Assembly: GCA_034440575.1 (NCBI GenBank)
Contig: JAOTOL010001313.1
Coordinates: 384,001 to 448,000, forward strand
Direction: 5' to 3'
DNA: 64,000 nt
Origin: Imbricaverruca yamaguchii
Lineage: Eukaryota > Arthropoda > Thecostraca > Neoverrucidae
A program made the position numbers and the translations under genes. The notes under the pieces are model-generated. The model made no database searches and was not told the origin of the DNA. It saw only the letters and a list, made by a program, of their open reading frames with translations. Shown piece after piece: positions 38,955 through 51,086 of the stretch (position 1 is its first letter; every line of letters begins with the position of its first letter).

Positions 38955-41551
38955 ATATAGCTTTCTACCGATCAGGAACACTGCCACATTCTCAGCAACT
39001 GGAGCTTGACAAGGTGATTTGTGAGGAAATCAGTAGAAACTTTAAGAGGAAGTGCCTTATTCTCGGTGACTTTAATCTAAAAGGTTATGAAAATGCTGGT
39101 GTTGGCTCCCCATCATGCAAAATGTTCAGGAAATGCCTTGAAGAGGACCTGTTCTTACACCAGTTTGTATCGGAACCTACCAGGCATGGTTCATTCTTGG
39201 ACCTTGTATTCTCGGATTTAAGTGACTTGGTTCAAGACTTGACTGTAGGCGAAACTCTGGGAAAAAGTGACCATAACATAGTTAGATTCAAGGCACATGT
39301 AGGGGAAACTATCAAGGATAATTTGGTAAAGGTTCCAAATTTCAACAAAGCAGACTTTAACGGCATGAGAGCGGCTTTAAGTGCCATCAGATGGGAAGAA
39401 GAATTCTCCAATTTAAATGCCTGTGAAATGTGGGAAAAGTTCAAATCTTACTTAAAGGAAACTCAGATTAGACATGTCCCCCAAAAGCAAAGACGCAAAG
39501 AAGGGTAGGAAAGCCAGCATGGCTTACACCAGACGTGATAAAAGAAATTAGGGCTAAGAAAACTGCATTTAGAGTTTTTTAAAGAAGCCTCAAATGTCAT
39601 TAATCTAAAGGCGTATCGAAAAGCTAGAGACACTGTGAAGCAAAAGACCAGAGCAGCAAAGCGAGCAAAGGAACTGGATTTAGCTAGAAACTGTGATGGG
39701 GACAGTAAAAAGTTCTTTAGTTTCTACAAGCTGAGTAAAGTTTCTAACACAATTGGTCCACTGGAAGTAAACGGGACTACATTGGGTGAGGATAGTGAGA
39801 TGGTTGAGGAGCTGAGCAAGCAGTTCAAATCAGTGTTTACATTGGAAGATATGACCAATCTGCCGACCGTACACCATAGTTCAGATACATGGGATCTGAC
39901 AAATGATGTTGATTTCATTGGTAGTGATGTTGTTTACAATCATATCAGGAAAATAAAGCCAAATAAGGCAGCAGGACCTGATGATATTTATGCTAGGGTG
40001 TTGCGGGAAACTGAAAAGGAACTGGCATTTCCACTTAGTATAATATTTTGTAGATCAGTTTCACATAATGAAATTCCAACCGATTGGAAAAGGGCAAATG
40101 TAGTTCCTATTTTCAAGAAAGGAGAAAGAGGGAAAGTTGAAAACTATAGGCCAATAAGTCTCATATCCCTAGTCTGCAAGGTACTCGAATCAATTATCAA
40201 GGATAGAATAGTTAGTTATCTGGAAGGTAGCAGATTGATTCAAGATACTCAACATGGATTTAGAAAAGGACGATCGTGTCTCACAAACCTCTTGGACTTT
40301 TTTGAACTTCGCCACAGAACAATTTGATCAGGGAAATCAGGTTGATGTAGCATATCTTGACTTTAGTAAGGCCTTTGACAAGGTACCCCATAAACGGTTA
40401 ATGATACAGCTTCAGTCCCATGGTATTGCAGGTAGCATCTTAAAATGGATAGAGTTGTGGCTTTCAGATAGACAGCAAAGAGTGATGCTAAATGGTACAA
40501 AGTCATCATGGCAAAATGTTCTTAGTGGAGTCCCCCAGGGGTCAGTACTAGGGCCATTACTGTTCATTATATTTGTAAATAACATTGAAAGTGGCCTAAG
40601 CAGTAAAGTTTTGAAATTTGCAGATGATTTGAAGGTCTTTAGGGCAATAACAGGTCAGGATGAGCATATCTCGCTGCAAAAGACTTAGACGAACTTGTGA
40701 AGTGGTCCGAAGAATGGCAAATGAAATTTAACTTTGATAAGTGCAAAATCATGCATGTAGGTAAGCAGCATATGAAGGCTCCATACTTGATGGGTGGCCA
40801 AGTGCTATCAGTGACTCAACAGGAGAAGGATTTAGGTGTTATTCTAAACACAAAATTGGGGGCATCAGAACAGACCAAGGAAGCCAGGAAGAAGGCACTG
40901 AGAATGCTCGGGGCAATAAATAGGAATGTATCATACAGAAGTGAGGAAGTGATCAGGAAGCTTTACTGTGCATACGTCAGGCCACATTTGGAATACTGCA
41001 TCCAAGCTTGGTCTCCTAGCTATGAAAAGATTGTTGGCTTTTAGAGAGAGTACAAAGAGGGCTACAAAAATGGTTAATGGCATAAGCAACCTGGCATATG
41101 AGGAAAGATTGAAGAAATTGAATATGTTTTCACTTAGATATAGAAGGCTGAGAGGAGATCTCATCGAGGTCTTTAAATTTGTCTATGGTCTGGAGAGGGG
41201 ATACCTTGGGGAAATGTTTGAATTTAACAGAAATGATGCAATTAGAGGTCATAAATTCAAAATTAAAATTAACCACAGCAGAACAAGGTTAAGGCAAACT
41301 TTCTTCACCAACAGGGTAGTGGAACACTGGAACCAGCTGCCAGAAAACATCGTCAGTAGCAGAACATTGAACATCTTTAAAAACAGCATAGACAATCATT
41401 ATAAGAATAGAGGGCTTGCTTTTCAGTATTACAGGGAGGGCTGATTGGCAGATTTGGTGGGCAACTGGTTCAGTGTACAGAGTGCAACCAAGAAGGGCCC
41501 TTGTGGCTCAGAGTTGCACTGATCTTTTATGTCTTTATGTCTTTATATAGC
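38955..41551 (+). mobile_element. CR1-like LINE copy 2, 5'-truncated, with 7-bp TSD
   Basis: ATATAGC occurs at 38955-38961 and 41545-41551 around an element of 38962-41544. It starts within the endonuclease domain and ends in TCTTTTATGTCTTTATGTCTT, the family 8-bp terminal repeat. It is the longest copy of this family in the window. Confidence 0.9.
38962..41444 (+). pseudogene. CR1-like ORF2: partial endonuclease and RT, multiply frameshifted
   Basis: The endonuclease C-half reads ICEEISRNFKRKCLILGDFN, GSFLDLVFSDLSDLV and GKSDHNIVRF (catalytic SDH intact). A stop near 39506 follows, then the pre-RT region (KAYRKARDTVKQKTRAAKRA), the RT fingers (KAAGPDDIYARVLRETEKE) and motifs FRKGRSC, YLDFSKAFDKVPH, GVPQGSVLGPLLF and LKFADDLKV. 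Frame changes occur at a T-run near 40300, near 40683 (QKDLDEL region) and near 41035 (EKDCWLL region). The C-terminus ends in QYYREG and a stop at 41442, as in copy 1. It shows the domain order of the family but is dead. Confidence 0.88.
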
Positions 41552-42204
41552 AAACAAATGGGTTAGGTTTGGTCAAGTGAGTTTCGTTTAGGTGTTCCAA
41601 GTTAAACTTTTTTTTATTTAATTCAAAACGTTTCTCCAAAAGCTGAAAATTATTTGATAAATTTGCAGTTTAAGGTTTTTTTATTCATTGGAGATTTCCT
41701 TCAGAATACCATGTTTATGCAGGTTAGTTTCATTTTTATGTTGAAAAATTTGTCACTTTTTTCCCAATATAAATGCATTCGCACAGATACTAAGTGGTCC
41801 GATCATCTTAGTCACCGTCATGAACCTGGTGTACTGAACAGAAATTTATAACCCCCCTCCCCCCAAAAAAAAATCACCTTGATCTGCGTATTTCGCAATT
41901 ATTTGTTTTTAAGAGTATCTTAGGGTAGGTTAGATTGGCTTGCATTTTATTCATTTTGACAATTTTCAGAAAATAAAATGCTTTAGCTTCTAATATCATT
42001 CTGCTGCTCATTCTGATCGATCTGGTGGCGTTATGCTCTTGTTGTGGTATTTGTAAAGTATTTGTATTTGTTTCGTAGCATTCGGTGTTATCATAGCCTC
42101 AGTAACTGAAGTTCAGACGTGATCTCTTTGCGGCGTGCTGTACGTGAAATGTGATGTTATGCGGGCAGAACCCGCCTGACTGATCAAGGTACAAATGTAG
42201 GCTC
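41552..42204. other. Unassigned sequence
   Basis: AT-rich, with no recognisable gene or repeat before the duplicated block. Confidence 0.45.
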
Positions 42205-43553
42205 CATGATTGTACACTTCAAACTGGAATGTTATCTTATCCGCTTATACACATTTGTGTTTGTCCGCAGAATACGAGTACTTGACCCCATGTTAAAATG
42301 GGATGGCAAAGGTCGCGATCTGGTCGAACTTTGCCATCCAATTTTAAATGTTCACTGGAAAGAACGGGACAAGTGTATAACTAACCTGGTGAGCTGAGGA
42401 AAAATATCTTTGCTTGAAGAAAAAGCAAAAATGAAAGTGACCATAGCGTATGATTTCAGAAAGTTTTCCGCAACCACGTTTATATCATATTTTTGTTTAA
42501 ACCTTCGTCTGACATCACGCAGACTTAAAGGATAACTACAATCTACCCTCTGGCAAACGTACGTTTTCTTTGTTCTTTCTCACACGCGCATCACACGCGC
42601 GTGTGGAAAATAACAAGTCAACCCTATTTTATTCAGTGCAGATGCCTATCGCAGTGCAGGACTGTTTCGGTTCCATGCTATTTTTCACCACCACAACCGA
42701 TTTCTGTGTTTTGTGTTCCTGGCACTAGGATTGACTCATGCATGATATTTATTATGAATACCAAGCTTAACATTAATAGGTACTTATTTGTGGTTACTGT
42801 CATTGGCTTGTGGTGAAAAACTTCGGTACCCCTGATACTTTACTCACTGGCAGCTGACAATTTGTCAATTGTAATGCTAAGCATGAATAATTGTGCTGTG
42901 TTTTGCTCCCTACTTTGTGTCATGGCATACTATTCATAACGATACATGCTTTATGTCATTTTTCATACCTTGCATTTGAGTCACAAGACTCAAGTGACTC
43001 ATTGTGATTTAAATGATTGAACCATGATTCAACTAATTTGTTAAATAAAAAGATGTGATTTAATTCAGTCCCAGATATATTTTGGGGAATATAATTGATT
43101 TAACTCATGACTTCCCAAAAATGATTGATTCATGAGTTTATGCTTGGTTCAACTTTAATTGAGCACAAGTGTGATTGGTGGTGTGTACAAACATCAGTAT
43201 GACAATGGAATTGTTGTTTAGCGGCATATCAAATTGTTAAAGGCAATATGATTTGTAATCCATCAGCATCTGCTAATCTCAGCATTTTATGATGCAAGCT
43301 GTACTTCCACAGTGGAGGGAAATCCAGTTGTTTTGTTGCTTTTTTGCACAATTTTAAATTTTGCAGCAAAAGGTGGAGAGTCAGTCCACTAGCTAAACCT
43401 AATCTGTTTCACTACAGTACAAAATATGCTGGTTACCATGAACTAAGTTTTATATATAGCATGGGGATCTCTTCTTTTTTCTGTCTTTTTTCCTTTAGGT
43501 TTTTTATGAACATAAAAACACCATGGCTTATTGGGGGCCCAAATCAACATTGT
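42205..43553 (+). repeat. ~1.37-kb dispersed direct repeat, copy 1 (contains repeat R)
   Basis: From CATGATTGTACACTTC to GGGGGCCCAAATCAACAT the block matches 53583-54960 in the same orientation with about 10% divergence by eye. Conserved landmarks are TGGTCGAACTTTGCCATC, CACTAGGATTGACTCATGC and TGCTCCCTACTTTGTGTCA. Its last ~290 bp (43263-43553) are a copy of the independently dispersed 350-bp repeat R. An exon-like segment sits at 42271-42388. Probably a non-autonomous mobile element or duplicated fragment. Confidence 0.85.
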
Positions 43554-43938
43554 GGCGTTAGGCGTCATGAGCGGACATAATACTGGTGGCGCCTCTGGTG
43601 GGGGCTTTGTGAAAGAGCACCACCAGAGTGGGTTGAGTCTGATGAATGCTATATTTTAGTTTCTAGAGAAGGTGCAGGTGATTTCCAATGGTCAAATTTG
43701 ACCAACATTGAAACAGGCTCTTTTATGATGCGTAGTTCATTTTATGTTCAAATCATTTCACCCTGTCGCTTTGCCGTTAAAATGAACTGAAAGCAATTGG
43801 CCACCCAATATCCTGTGATAAATGCGCGTCATACATCTTCTGTGTGATGTGCTGACAGTTTCCAATATTCTTAACGAAACTAAAATCGAGTGTGCTACAT
43901 TTTTATATCATCTTGAATAACTTCCATGAAGGTTTAAA
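43554..43938. other. Unassigned sequence
   Basis: No recognisable feature. Confidence 0.45.
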
Positions 43939-44463
43939 CCTGTCACTTTTACATTCAATTCCAGAATTTGTGTTCCAATTTATCATATCGTACTACATCA
44001 AATTGTATATCAGATGTTCTACATTACCGAATTAATAGCCAATGGTCTCAAACAAACCGGCATACAATCAGCTGTCTTTTGATGTCATGTTCAACTACTT
44101 TTATAGAGCTAACCCTGTCATTTTTGCACTCGATTCAAAGATTTGTGTCTCAAATTATCACATTCTACTCCTTGAAATTGAATATCGGATGTTCTACATA
44201 CGCAAATTAATTTATAATGGTCTCAAATAAACTGACGTAAAATCAGCTACCTTCTGATGCCGAGACTACTTTTATATATATTTAACCCTGCCATTCCTCC
44301 ACTCAACTCCACGATTTCTGTCACAAATTATCACATTGTACTACTTTCAATTGCATATCGGATGTTCTACATTAGCGAATTAATTTCCAATGGTCTCAAA
44401 TAAACCGACATAGAATAAGCTGCCTTCTTATGTCATACTCGACTACCTTTATAGATATCTAAC
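43939..44463. repeat. Three diverged ~175-bp tandem units
   Basis: CCTGTCATTTTT-type unit starts lie at 43939, 44114, 44287 and (partial) 44464: periods 175, 173 and 177 bp. Shared strings within units are AATTATCACAT, TATCGGATGTTCTACAT and CCAATGGTCTCAAA. Divergence is roughly 15-20% by eye. Confidence 0.9.
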
Positions 44464-45070
44464 CCTGTCATTTTTTACTTTTTGACATGAAGCTGTTCGG
44501 AATTATTGAGGTTCTGGCATGGCTCGATGCACATCAAGCGCCGACAATTGCTGCCCAGAGGATCCGGAGAGCAGCCGAGGGGCGGCATGAGAAAAAGTAA
44601 CGTAAAGTCCCACTCTTCAGCAATACTAAGCAGCATCGGCTCTGCCACGCCAAAATGGTATATGAGAAATTCACGGCTGTAGATGCATTCTTTCTATTCA
44701 ACGCCCATAAGCGCAATGTTCTTAAGACAATATCGAGAAAACCTGTCGGCCTCCACCGTACTAGTGGCAGAACTCATGCCAGGTACATCGCCTAGTGTTT
44801 CAAATCTGAAAATCTACCTGTTACTTTAGCGTTGGGGCCATTAATATTTGGTTTGCGCCCCACCATTTATGAATGGCGGCGGGCGGTCGGAGACGAGCCG
44901 GGGGCCGCCAGCATCGCCGCCAGCGTCCGTCTGTCTATGGTGGGAAGTTCCAGAATGCAATGCGCAAAGTTACAATATGCGCAATATATCACTGTAAATG
45001 GCAATGGAATTGACGTCTGAAGGCAAACTAGCTTTCATACATGCAATTCGGATGATATTTTGTGCAGACA
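44464..45070. other. Unassigned sequence with a short basic open frame
   Basis: An ATG near 44486 opens MKLFGIIEVLAWLD and a basic stretch (AAQRIRRAAEGRHEKK) before a stop near 44598. Open sequence resumes beyond the stop (CHAKMVYEKFTAVDAFF). It could be a decayed transposase N-terminus, but I cannot assign it. Confidence 0.35.
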
Positions 45071-45642
45071 GAGCAGGGGTGTCGATGTACATCATTTTGT
45101 GGGGGCCATGGCCCCCACCACCAATGTTGATCTTTGCCCCCCAATGTTTATTTGGGCCCCCCAATAAGCCATGCTGTTTCATAAGAAAGCTAAAGGAAAA
45201 AAAGTAAAGGAAAACACCATGCTGTATTGAAAACTTAGTTGATGTTAACCAGCATATTTTGTACTGTAAGGAAACCGATTGGGTTTAATTAGTGGACTGA
45301 CTCTCCACCTTTTGCTGCAAAATTGAAAATTGTGCAAAAAACAATAAAAGAACTGGATTACCCTTCCCTGTGAAAATACAACTTGCAACGTAAAATGCTG
45401 AGATTAGCAAATGCTGATGCAAGGGTGTCGATTTGTATCCTTTTGTGGGGGCTATGGCCAGGGGTATCACTTTGTATCATTTTGTGGGTGTCATGGCCCG
45501 ACCAATGTTGATGTTGCCCCCCTCCCCCCATAACATATGTTATTTTTATGCTGACAAGAAAACTAAAGGATTTTTTTAAACATGCAAAATACAAAATTTA
45601 GTTGATACACATTTTGCACTGACAAGAAACAGATTTGGATTA
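45071..45642 (-). repeat. Repeat R, two or three antisense copies
   Basis: A ~350-bp antisense copy spans 45071-45424, from GCAGGGGTGTCGATGTAC to GCATTTGCTAATCTCAGC reversed. It is followed directly by GCAAGGGTGTCGATTTGTAT (45421), the end of another copy, itself interrupted at about 45460 by a third R end (CAGGGGTATCACTTTG). Sense copies lie at 43263, 53246 and 54668. Constant parts are GGTGGAGAGTCAGTCCACTA, ATGGCTTATTGGGGG and GGATACAAATCGACACCC. Confidence 0.8.
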
Positions 45643-47633
45643 GACGTAAAGACATAAAGACATAAAAGATTAGTGCAACTATGAGCAAAAGGGCCTTTCT
45701 TGGTTGCACTCTGTACACTGAACCAGTTGCCCACCAAATATGTCAATCAGCCCCCCCCCCCCTGTAATACTGAAAAGCAAGCCCTCTATTCTTATAATGA
45801 TTGTCTATGCTGTTTTTAAAGATGTTCAATGTGCTGCTACTGACGATGTTTTCTGCCAGCTGGTTCCAGTGTTCTACTACCCTGTTGATGAAGAAAGTTT
45901 GCCTTCACCTTGTTCTGCTGTGGTTAACATTAATTTTGAATTCATGACCTCTAACTGCATCATTTCTGTTCAATTCAAACATTTCCCCAAGGTATCCCCT
46001 CTCCAGACCAAGGACAAATTTAAAGACCTCGATGAGATCTCCTCTCAGCCTTCTATATCTAAGTGAAAACATATTCAATTTCTTCAATCTTTCCTCATAT
46101 GCCAGGTTGCTTATGCCATTAACCATTTTTGTAGCCCTCTTTTGTACTCTCTCTAAAAGCCAACAATCTTTTTCATAGCTAGGAGACCAAGCTTGGATGC
46201 AGTATTCCAAATGTGGCCTGACGTATGCACAGTAAAGCTTTCTGATCACTTCCTCACTTCTGTATGATACATTCCTATTTATTGCCCCGAGCATTCTCAG
46301 TGCCTTCTCCCTGACTTCCTTGGTCTGTTCTGATGCCCCCAGTTTTGTGTTTAGAATAACACCTAAATCCTTCTCCTGTTGAGTCACTGATAGCACTTGG
46401 CCACCCATCAAGTATGGAGCCTTCATATGCTGCTTACCTACATGCATGAATTTGCACTTATCAAAATTAAATTTAATTTACCATTCTTTGCACCACTTCA
46501 CAAGTTCGTCTAAGTCTTTTTGCAGCGAGATATGCTCATCTTGACCTGTTATTGCCCTAAAGACCTTCAAATCATCCGCAAATTTCTAAACTTTACTGCT
46601 TAGGCCACTTTCAATGTTATTTACAAATATAATGAACAGTAGTGGCCCCAGTACTGACCCCTGGGGGACTCCACTAAGAACATTTTGCTATGATGACTTT
46701 GTACCATTTAGCATCACTCTTTGCTGTCTATCTGAAAGCCACAACTCTATCAATTTTAAGATGCTACCTGCAATACCATGGGACTGAAGCTGTATCATTA
46801 ACCGTTTATGGGGTACCTTGTCAAAGGCCTTACTAAAGTCAAGATATGCTACATCAACCTGATTTCCCTGATGAAATTGTTCTGTGACGAAGTTCAAAAA
46901 GTCCAAGAGGTTTGTGAGACACGATCGTCCTTTTCTAAACCCATGTTGAGTATCTTGAATCAATCTGCTACCTTCCAGATAACTAACTATTCTATCCTTG
47001 ATAATTGATTCGAGTACCTTGCAGACTAGGGATGTGAGACTTACTGGCCTATAGTTTTCAACTTTCCCTCTTTCTCCTTTCTTGACAATAGGAACTACAT
47101 TTGCCCTTTTCCAATCGGTTGGAATTTCATTTTGTGAAACTGATCTACAAAATATTATACTAAGTGGAAATGCCAGTTCCTTTTCAGTTTCCCGCACCAC
47201 CCTAGCATGAATATCATCAGGTCCTGCTGCCTTGCTTGGCTTTATTTTCCTGATATGATTGTAAACAACATCACTATCAATGAAATCAACATCATTTGTC
47301 AGATCCCATGTCACTGAACTATTGTGTACGGTCGGCAGATTGGTCATATCTTCCAATGTAAACACTGATTTGAACTGCTTGCTCAGCTCCTCAACCATCT
47401 CACTATCCTCACCCAATGTAGTCCCGTTTACTTCCAGTGGACCAATTGTGCTAGAAACTTTACTCAGCTTGTAGAAACTAAAGAACTTTTTACTGTCCCC
47501 ATTACAGTTTCTAGCTAAATCCAGTTTTTTTGCTCGGTTTGCTGCTCTGGTTTTTTGCTTCACAGTATCTCTAGCTTTTCGATACGCCTTTAGATTAACG
47601 ACATTTGAGGCTTCTTTAAAGACTCGAAGTAAA
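45643..47633 (-). mobile_element. CR1-like LINE copy 3, 5'-truncated
   Basis: The antisense copy runs from the GACATAAAGACATAAAAG 3' end (about 45651) to a 5' truncation near 47625, in the region just before the RT. GACGTAAA (45643-45650) and GAAGTAAA (47626-47633) are a possible TSD with one mismatch. A stretch of 10 C at about 45750 lies in the 3' UTR. Confidence 0.85.
45760..47625 (-). pseudogene. CR1-like ORF2: RT with several stop codons
   Basis: Translation from the right covers FKEASNVVNLKAYRKARD, KAAGPDDIHARVVRETEKE, NYRPVSLTSLVCKVLE, YLDFSKAFDKVPH, the FADD region and the C-terminal LSYRSEEV-like region. In-frame stops replace a Trp near 46687 (TAG), a Leu next to the FADD motif near 46588 (TAG), a residue near 46482 (TAA) and one near 45908 (TGA). 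The copy is dead and somewhat older than copy 1. Confidence 0.87.
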
Positions 47634-49627
47634 TATGTGCAACATTTTGGAAAGTGAGAATAATGGCAGAAATCAAAATAATTTTCACATCGGCGGAAGT
47701 GGTACAGTCCCCGCCCCCGTAGGTCTAGTTTTTCGACCAATTCGCTTTTGGGGGCCCCAGCCATATGTTAAGGCATATGGTTAAGTCATATGTTAAGGCA
47801 TATGGCTAGGGCCTCAGCCCTGCCGCTTTTTGCGAAACTCGGTAAGCATTGGAGGGCCCTGTGTGTTTTCTGCCTCCCGTTGTGCTCTTAAGGTTCCGCT
47901 GTATTTAATTGAGGCGTTTATTTTTCGTACGTGTGTTGAAACCCTAGCATAATCTTGGCTCATCCGGGATAATTCATCGGAATCCCAGCGCGACTTTTCT
48001 GGCCCAGGTGTGTAGTTTCGGAGGGCCCGGAGCGGTTTTCCAGGTTCGACGCAATTTTTTTTGAATTCTGAATTGTTTGAAGTCTGAGTCCCGGCCTGAT
48101 TTTTTGTCGGCCACTAGACGCTATATATTTGTGTCTCACCGCGATTTTTCGAGGTCGGGTACGCCATTATTTCGGGACCGTAAGCAAATTTTGAAGGCAT
48201 CTGGGGGTACGTTTGGGGCTGTGAAGAGATGTTCCTGACTCGGGCATATATTTTTCGGAATCTCTCCTTATTTTAGGAGGCATCGGCTTACTTTTTATGG
48301 GGTTCAGGTGCGGTTTTTAGGGCCATACTGTGTGCGCAGAGGGGAATTTGTGATGCCCCGACCCAATTTTTTGGTACTACCACCGGAATTCTGGGTCCAG
48401 TACGTGATATTTGTGGATATCGTCGCGAGTTCTAGGGGCGTGTTGTAATTGGCTGCGCCCCAGCGCGATTTTGGTGAACCCCGGTGCAAATTTTCGTGGG
48501 TCTGATGTAAGTTTTAAGGCGCTCGGTGTATTCACTTACAGCCCGCTACGCGAATTCTGGGGCCCCAACGCGAATGTATCGGGCCCAGCGCGACTATTGG
48601 GAACCGGCGCGATCCTTGGCAGCCTACCCTTTTAGTATGGGGTGGGCGGGGTGGCATTTTTCCCTTTGGTACGCCACTGCGGCTGCTCGAAGTGTTTTTT
48701 TTTCTTCGCAGATTGCACCATCGAGAGTAGAAAGACCCGTCGGATAATTTTATTTCGGGTCATATTCTGAATTGTCCGGTGCTCTGGTCAATTCGATAGT
48801 CCCTTGTGATTTTTGGGTTCAAGCCTATTCTTGTAAGCCCCCTACAGGATATTTTTGGACTCCAGCACGATCCTTCGGGCTCTCGGTGCGTTTATTTTTT
48901 CGGTGCCCCAACATTATTATTTTTCGGGGACCGACGCCTTCCTAATTTGTGGATCGTTAACGCAATTTTTGTGTCCGCAGGGTGAAATTCTTTGGAAATA
49001 TTGGCTCTTGGGAAGCCACCTGCCACTTGTGGGACTCTGGCGCGTTGTTTTGGCCTTCAGTGAGATTTTCAAAGGAAGCGGCGTGAATTTGTTTTGGTCC
49101 AAGTGTGATTTTTGGCCCCTTGGTCACTTGTTTGGATCCCTTGTGCGAGTTTTAGTGACTACGACACGTTTTAGGGGGCACCCAACACGTTTTGTGGGCT
49201 TTTCGAGCCATTATTGGGTTCCCAGAGTGCATTTTCGTGTCCGGTCTGTCTTTATTTTCCCCGGATTTATTTTTGGGTGACCTCAACGATACTTTTAGAG
49301 CCCTAGTGCGACCTCTCATGCATCTATAATGATTTACAGGGGCTTGAGTGAGAACCATTGATATCCCAGGCTCAGCGTGATTTTCAGGAGGTCCCGGCCC
49401 GACCGTTTGTGGCCCAGTTGCGATTTTCTGGAACCTGGCACGACTTTTTTGGGGGGCCACAGCGTGATTTTCAGCGGCCCAGATGGAAGCTTTTGAGGCC
49501 CCCAGCGTTATTCGGGACACAGCGACTTTTCGGGACACCCAATGTGACTTTTCTGAGACCAAGCGGGATTTTTGGGACCAAGCGGAGCATGTCGCATTTT
49601 TTTTCCTGAGCTCGGCGGATTATTGAG
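47634..49627. repeat. Degenerate ~20-24-bp tandem field, copy 2 (~1.9 kb)
   Basis: The opening 47637-47770 includes a sequence similar to 34288-34345 and a short CATATGTTAAGG direct repeat (47762-47806). The rest is a long run of degenerate units like CCCAGCGCGATTTTTGGG (clear at 47985-48060, 48470-48620 and 49370-49590). It is about twice as long as the 37.2-38.1-kb field and has the same 3' flank. Confidence 0.72.
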
Positions 49628-50009
49628 GGCCCCACATCCTATCAGGAGGGTGGGGACAACTGCCCACAATGGTCTCCCCATTCGGTATGTCACTGTGTAA
49701 TGCAATGCTGCAATATATGAATCCAGGAGTAGTTCATCTGGTTCATCACTCACGCGTGATTTCAACTCCCAAGTTCTCCAGACAGTTTGAGGAAAGTCAA
49801 ACATCTGCTACATGGATCGGCAAGGATGGATGATAAGGCAACAGGGATACGATGCAATTCAGATCACAGTAGTTATGCTGCATTACATGCCTTCTTCCAC
49901 AGGCTACTTTGGAGATGGATGTGCTCCTGAAGTTTGGTCAGGGGTGGAGTTGGAGGTGGATGGAGCAGCACTGTGAAGAACATAACATATGGTTCAAAGG
50001 ATTTCTACA
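49628..50009. repeat. Common 3' flank of the degenerate array, copy 2
   Basis: Matches 38100-38471 in the same orientation (CAACTGCCCACAATGG, CGTGATTTCAACTC, AAGTTCTCCAGACAGTTTGA, GCTCCTGAAGTTTGGTCAGG). It ends at GGTTCAAAGGATTTCT. Confidence 0.85.
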
Positions 50010-50176
50010 TTCAAAGGAATGCACTTGCTTCATCCGCTTCAAGCATGATTAAAAAAGCACTGTCATCGATTTTAAACATGAAAAAAGAGTGAGCCGCCTG
50101 CTGTTTTTAATGTTATTGAAGTGAATGTGTTGTCTTGTTAGTGAACTGACCACTTATATGATGATATATAAGTACC
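50010..50176. other. Unassigned spacer
   Basis: Nothing recognised. Confidence 0.4.
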
Positions 50177-51086
50177 TTAACACGCGCCCTGGAGGGCCTC
50201 TGAAAATTACGCGCACTGGAAGGGGGGGGGGGCGGATTCCGCCCCACCTAAGATCTCGGCTCCTATCAAAGCTAGAACAACGAAATTCGCAGTGTGGATG
50301 GGTAGGGTAGTGAACTCCATTTTGTACAAGTTTCATAACCTTAGGAAAATATCTTCGAGGTCAAATAAGGTCAAAATATCATAATTTTATGGCTTTGCGT
50401 GGCTTGGCTTGTCATTGTTATGGATCGCTGTGATAGTGTTTAAATGCTCCAAAATGGACATCAATGGTGTTTTGGACATTACTATTTATGCAATACAGAT
50501 GTTAGACCCAGCATTTGACCTCAGGTCACCTATATAACAGCACTTTATCAGGTTATTACCTGCTCCAGTTACCGAAATCTGGCCGCCCATCCGACTTCTC
50601 CGACAACAATGAGAAACAGTAGTTTTCAGGATGTGTAGGGAGTAACATGCAAGGTGACATCAATCGCATGACAAGCATTTGCAGTTATGACAGCATTCGA
50701 GTTGACCAAGTTTGGTTCCATTAACCTTCCAAGAACTTGACCTGACTTGACCTCGGTGACCTGACATAACTTTTAAACTATAAAGCATGACAATTTACAT
50801 CAAAGAAGTCGCTATTGTTGCCAAGAACACTTTCCTTTTGCCAACATACGGGAGGTGCATCAAAGCCGATTTGTGTGGTTCGGCGCTTTATTTTCTTTTA
50901 CATTAGCGACTCCTAACTCCAAAAATGTTCGACCGATTGTCGTTTTTCATACTTTAAGCAACGCGCCGGTCATTTCTAAGCAGGTACGCGAACAATAGGG
51001 CATATCGCCCGGTGAAATCTGGAGTTATCTATGAAAATCCGAAGGGGTGAGCGGATTTCCCCCCCCCCCTTCAGGGCGCGTGTTAA
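50177..51086. mobile_element. Non-autonomous TTAA-type DNA transposon (902 bp)
   Basis: TTAA at 50177-50180 and 51083-51086 flank inverted ends CACGCGCCCTGGAGGG (50181) and, on the other strand, CACGCGCCCTGAAGGG (from 51082). G/C homopolymer runs follow each end (GGGCGGATTCCGCCCC on the left, GCGGATTTCCCCCC on the right). TTAA duplications are typical of piggyBac and Kolobok elements. There is no transposase frame, so it would depend on another copy. A truncated relative lies at 55024-55368. Confidence 0.85.
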
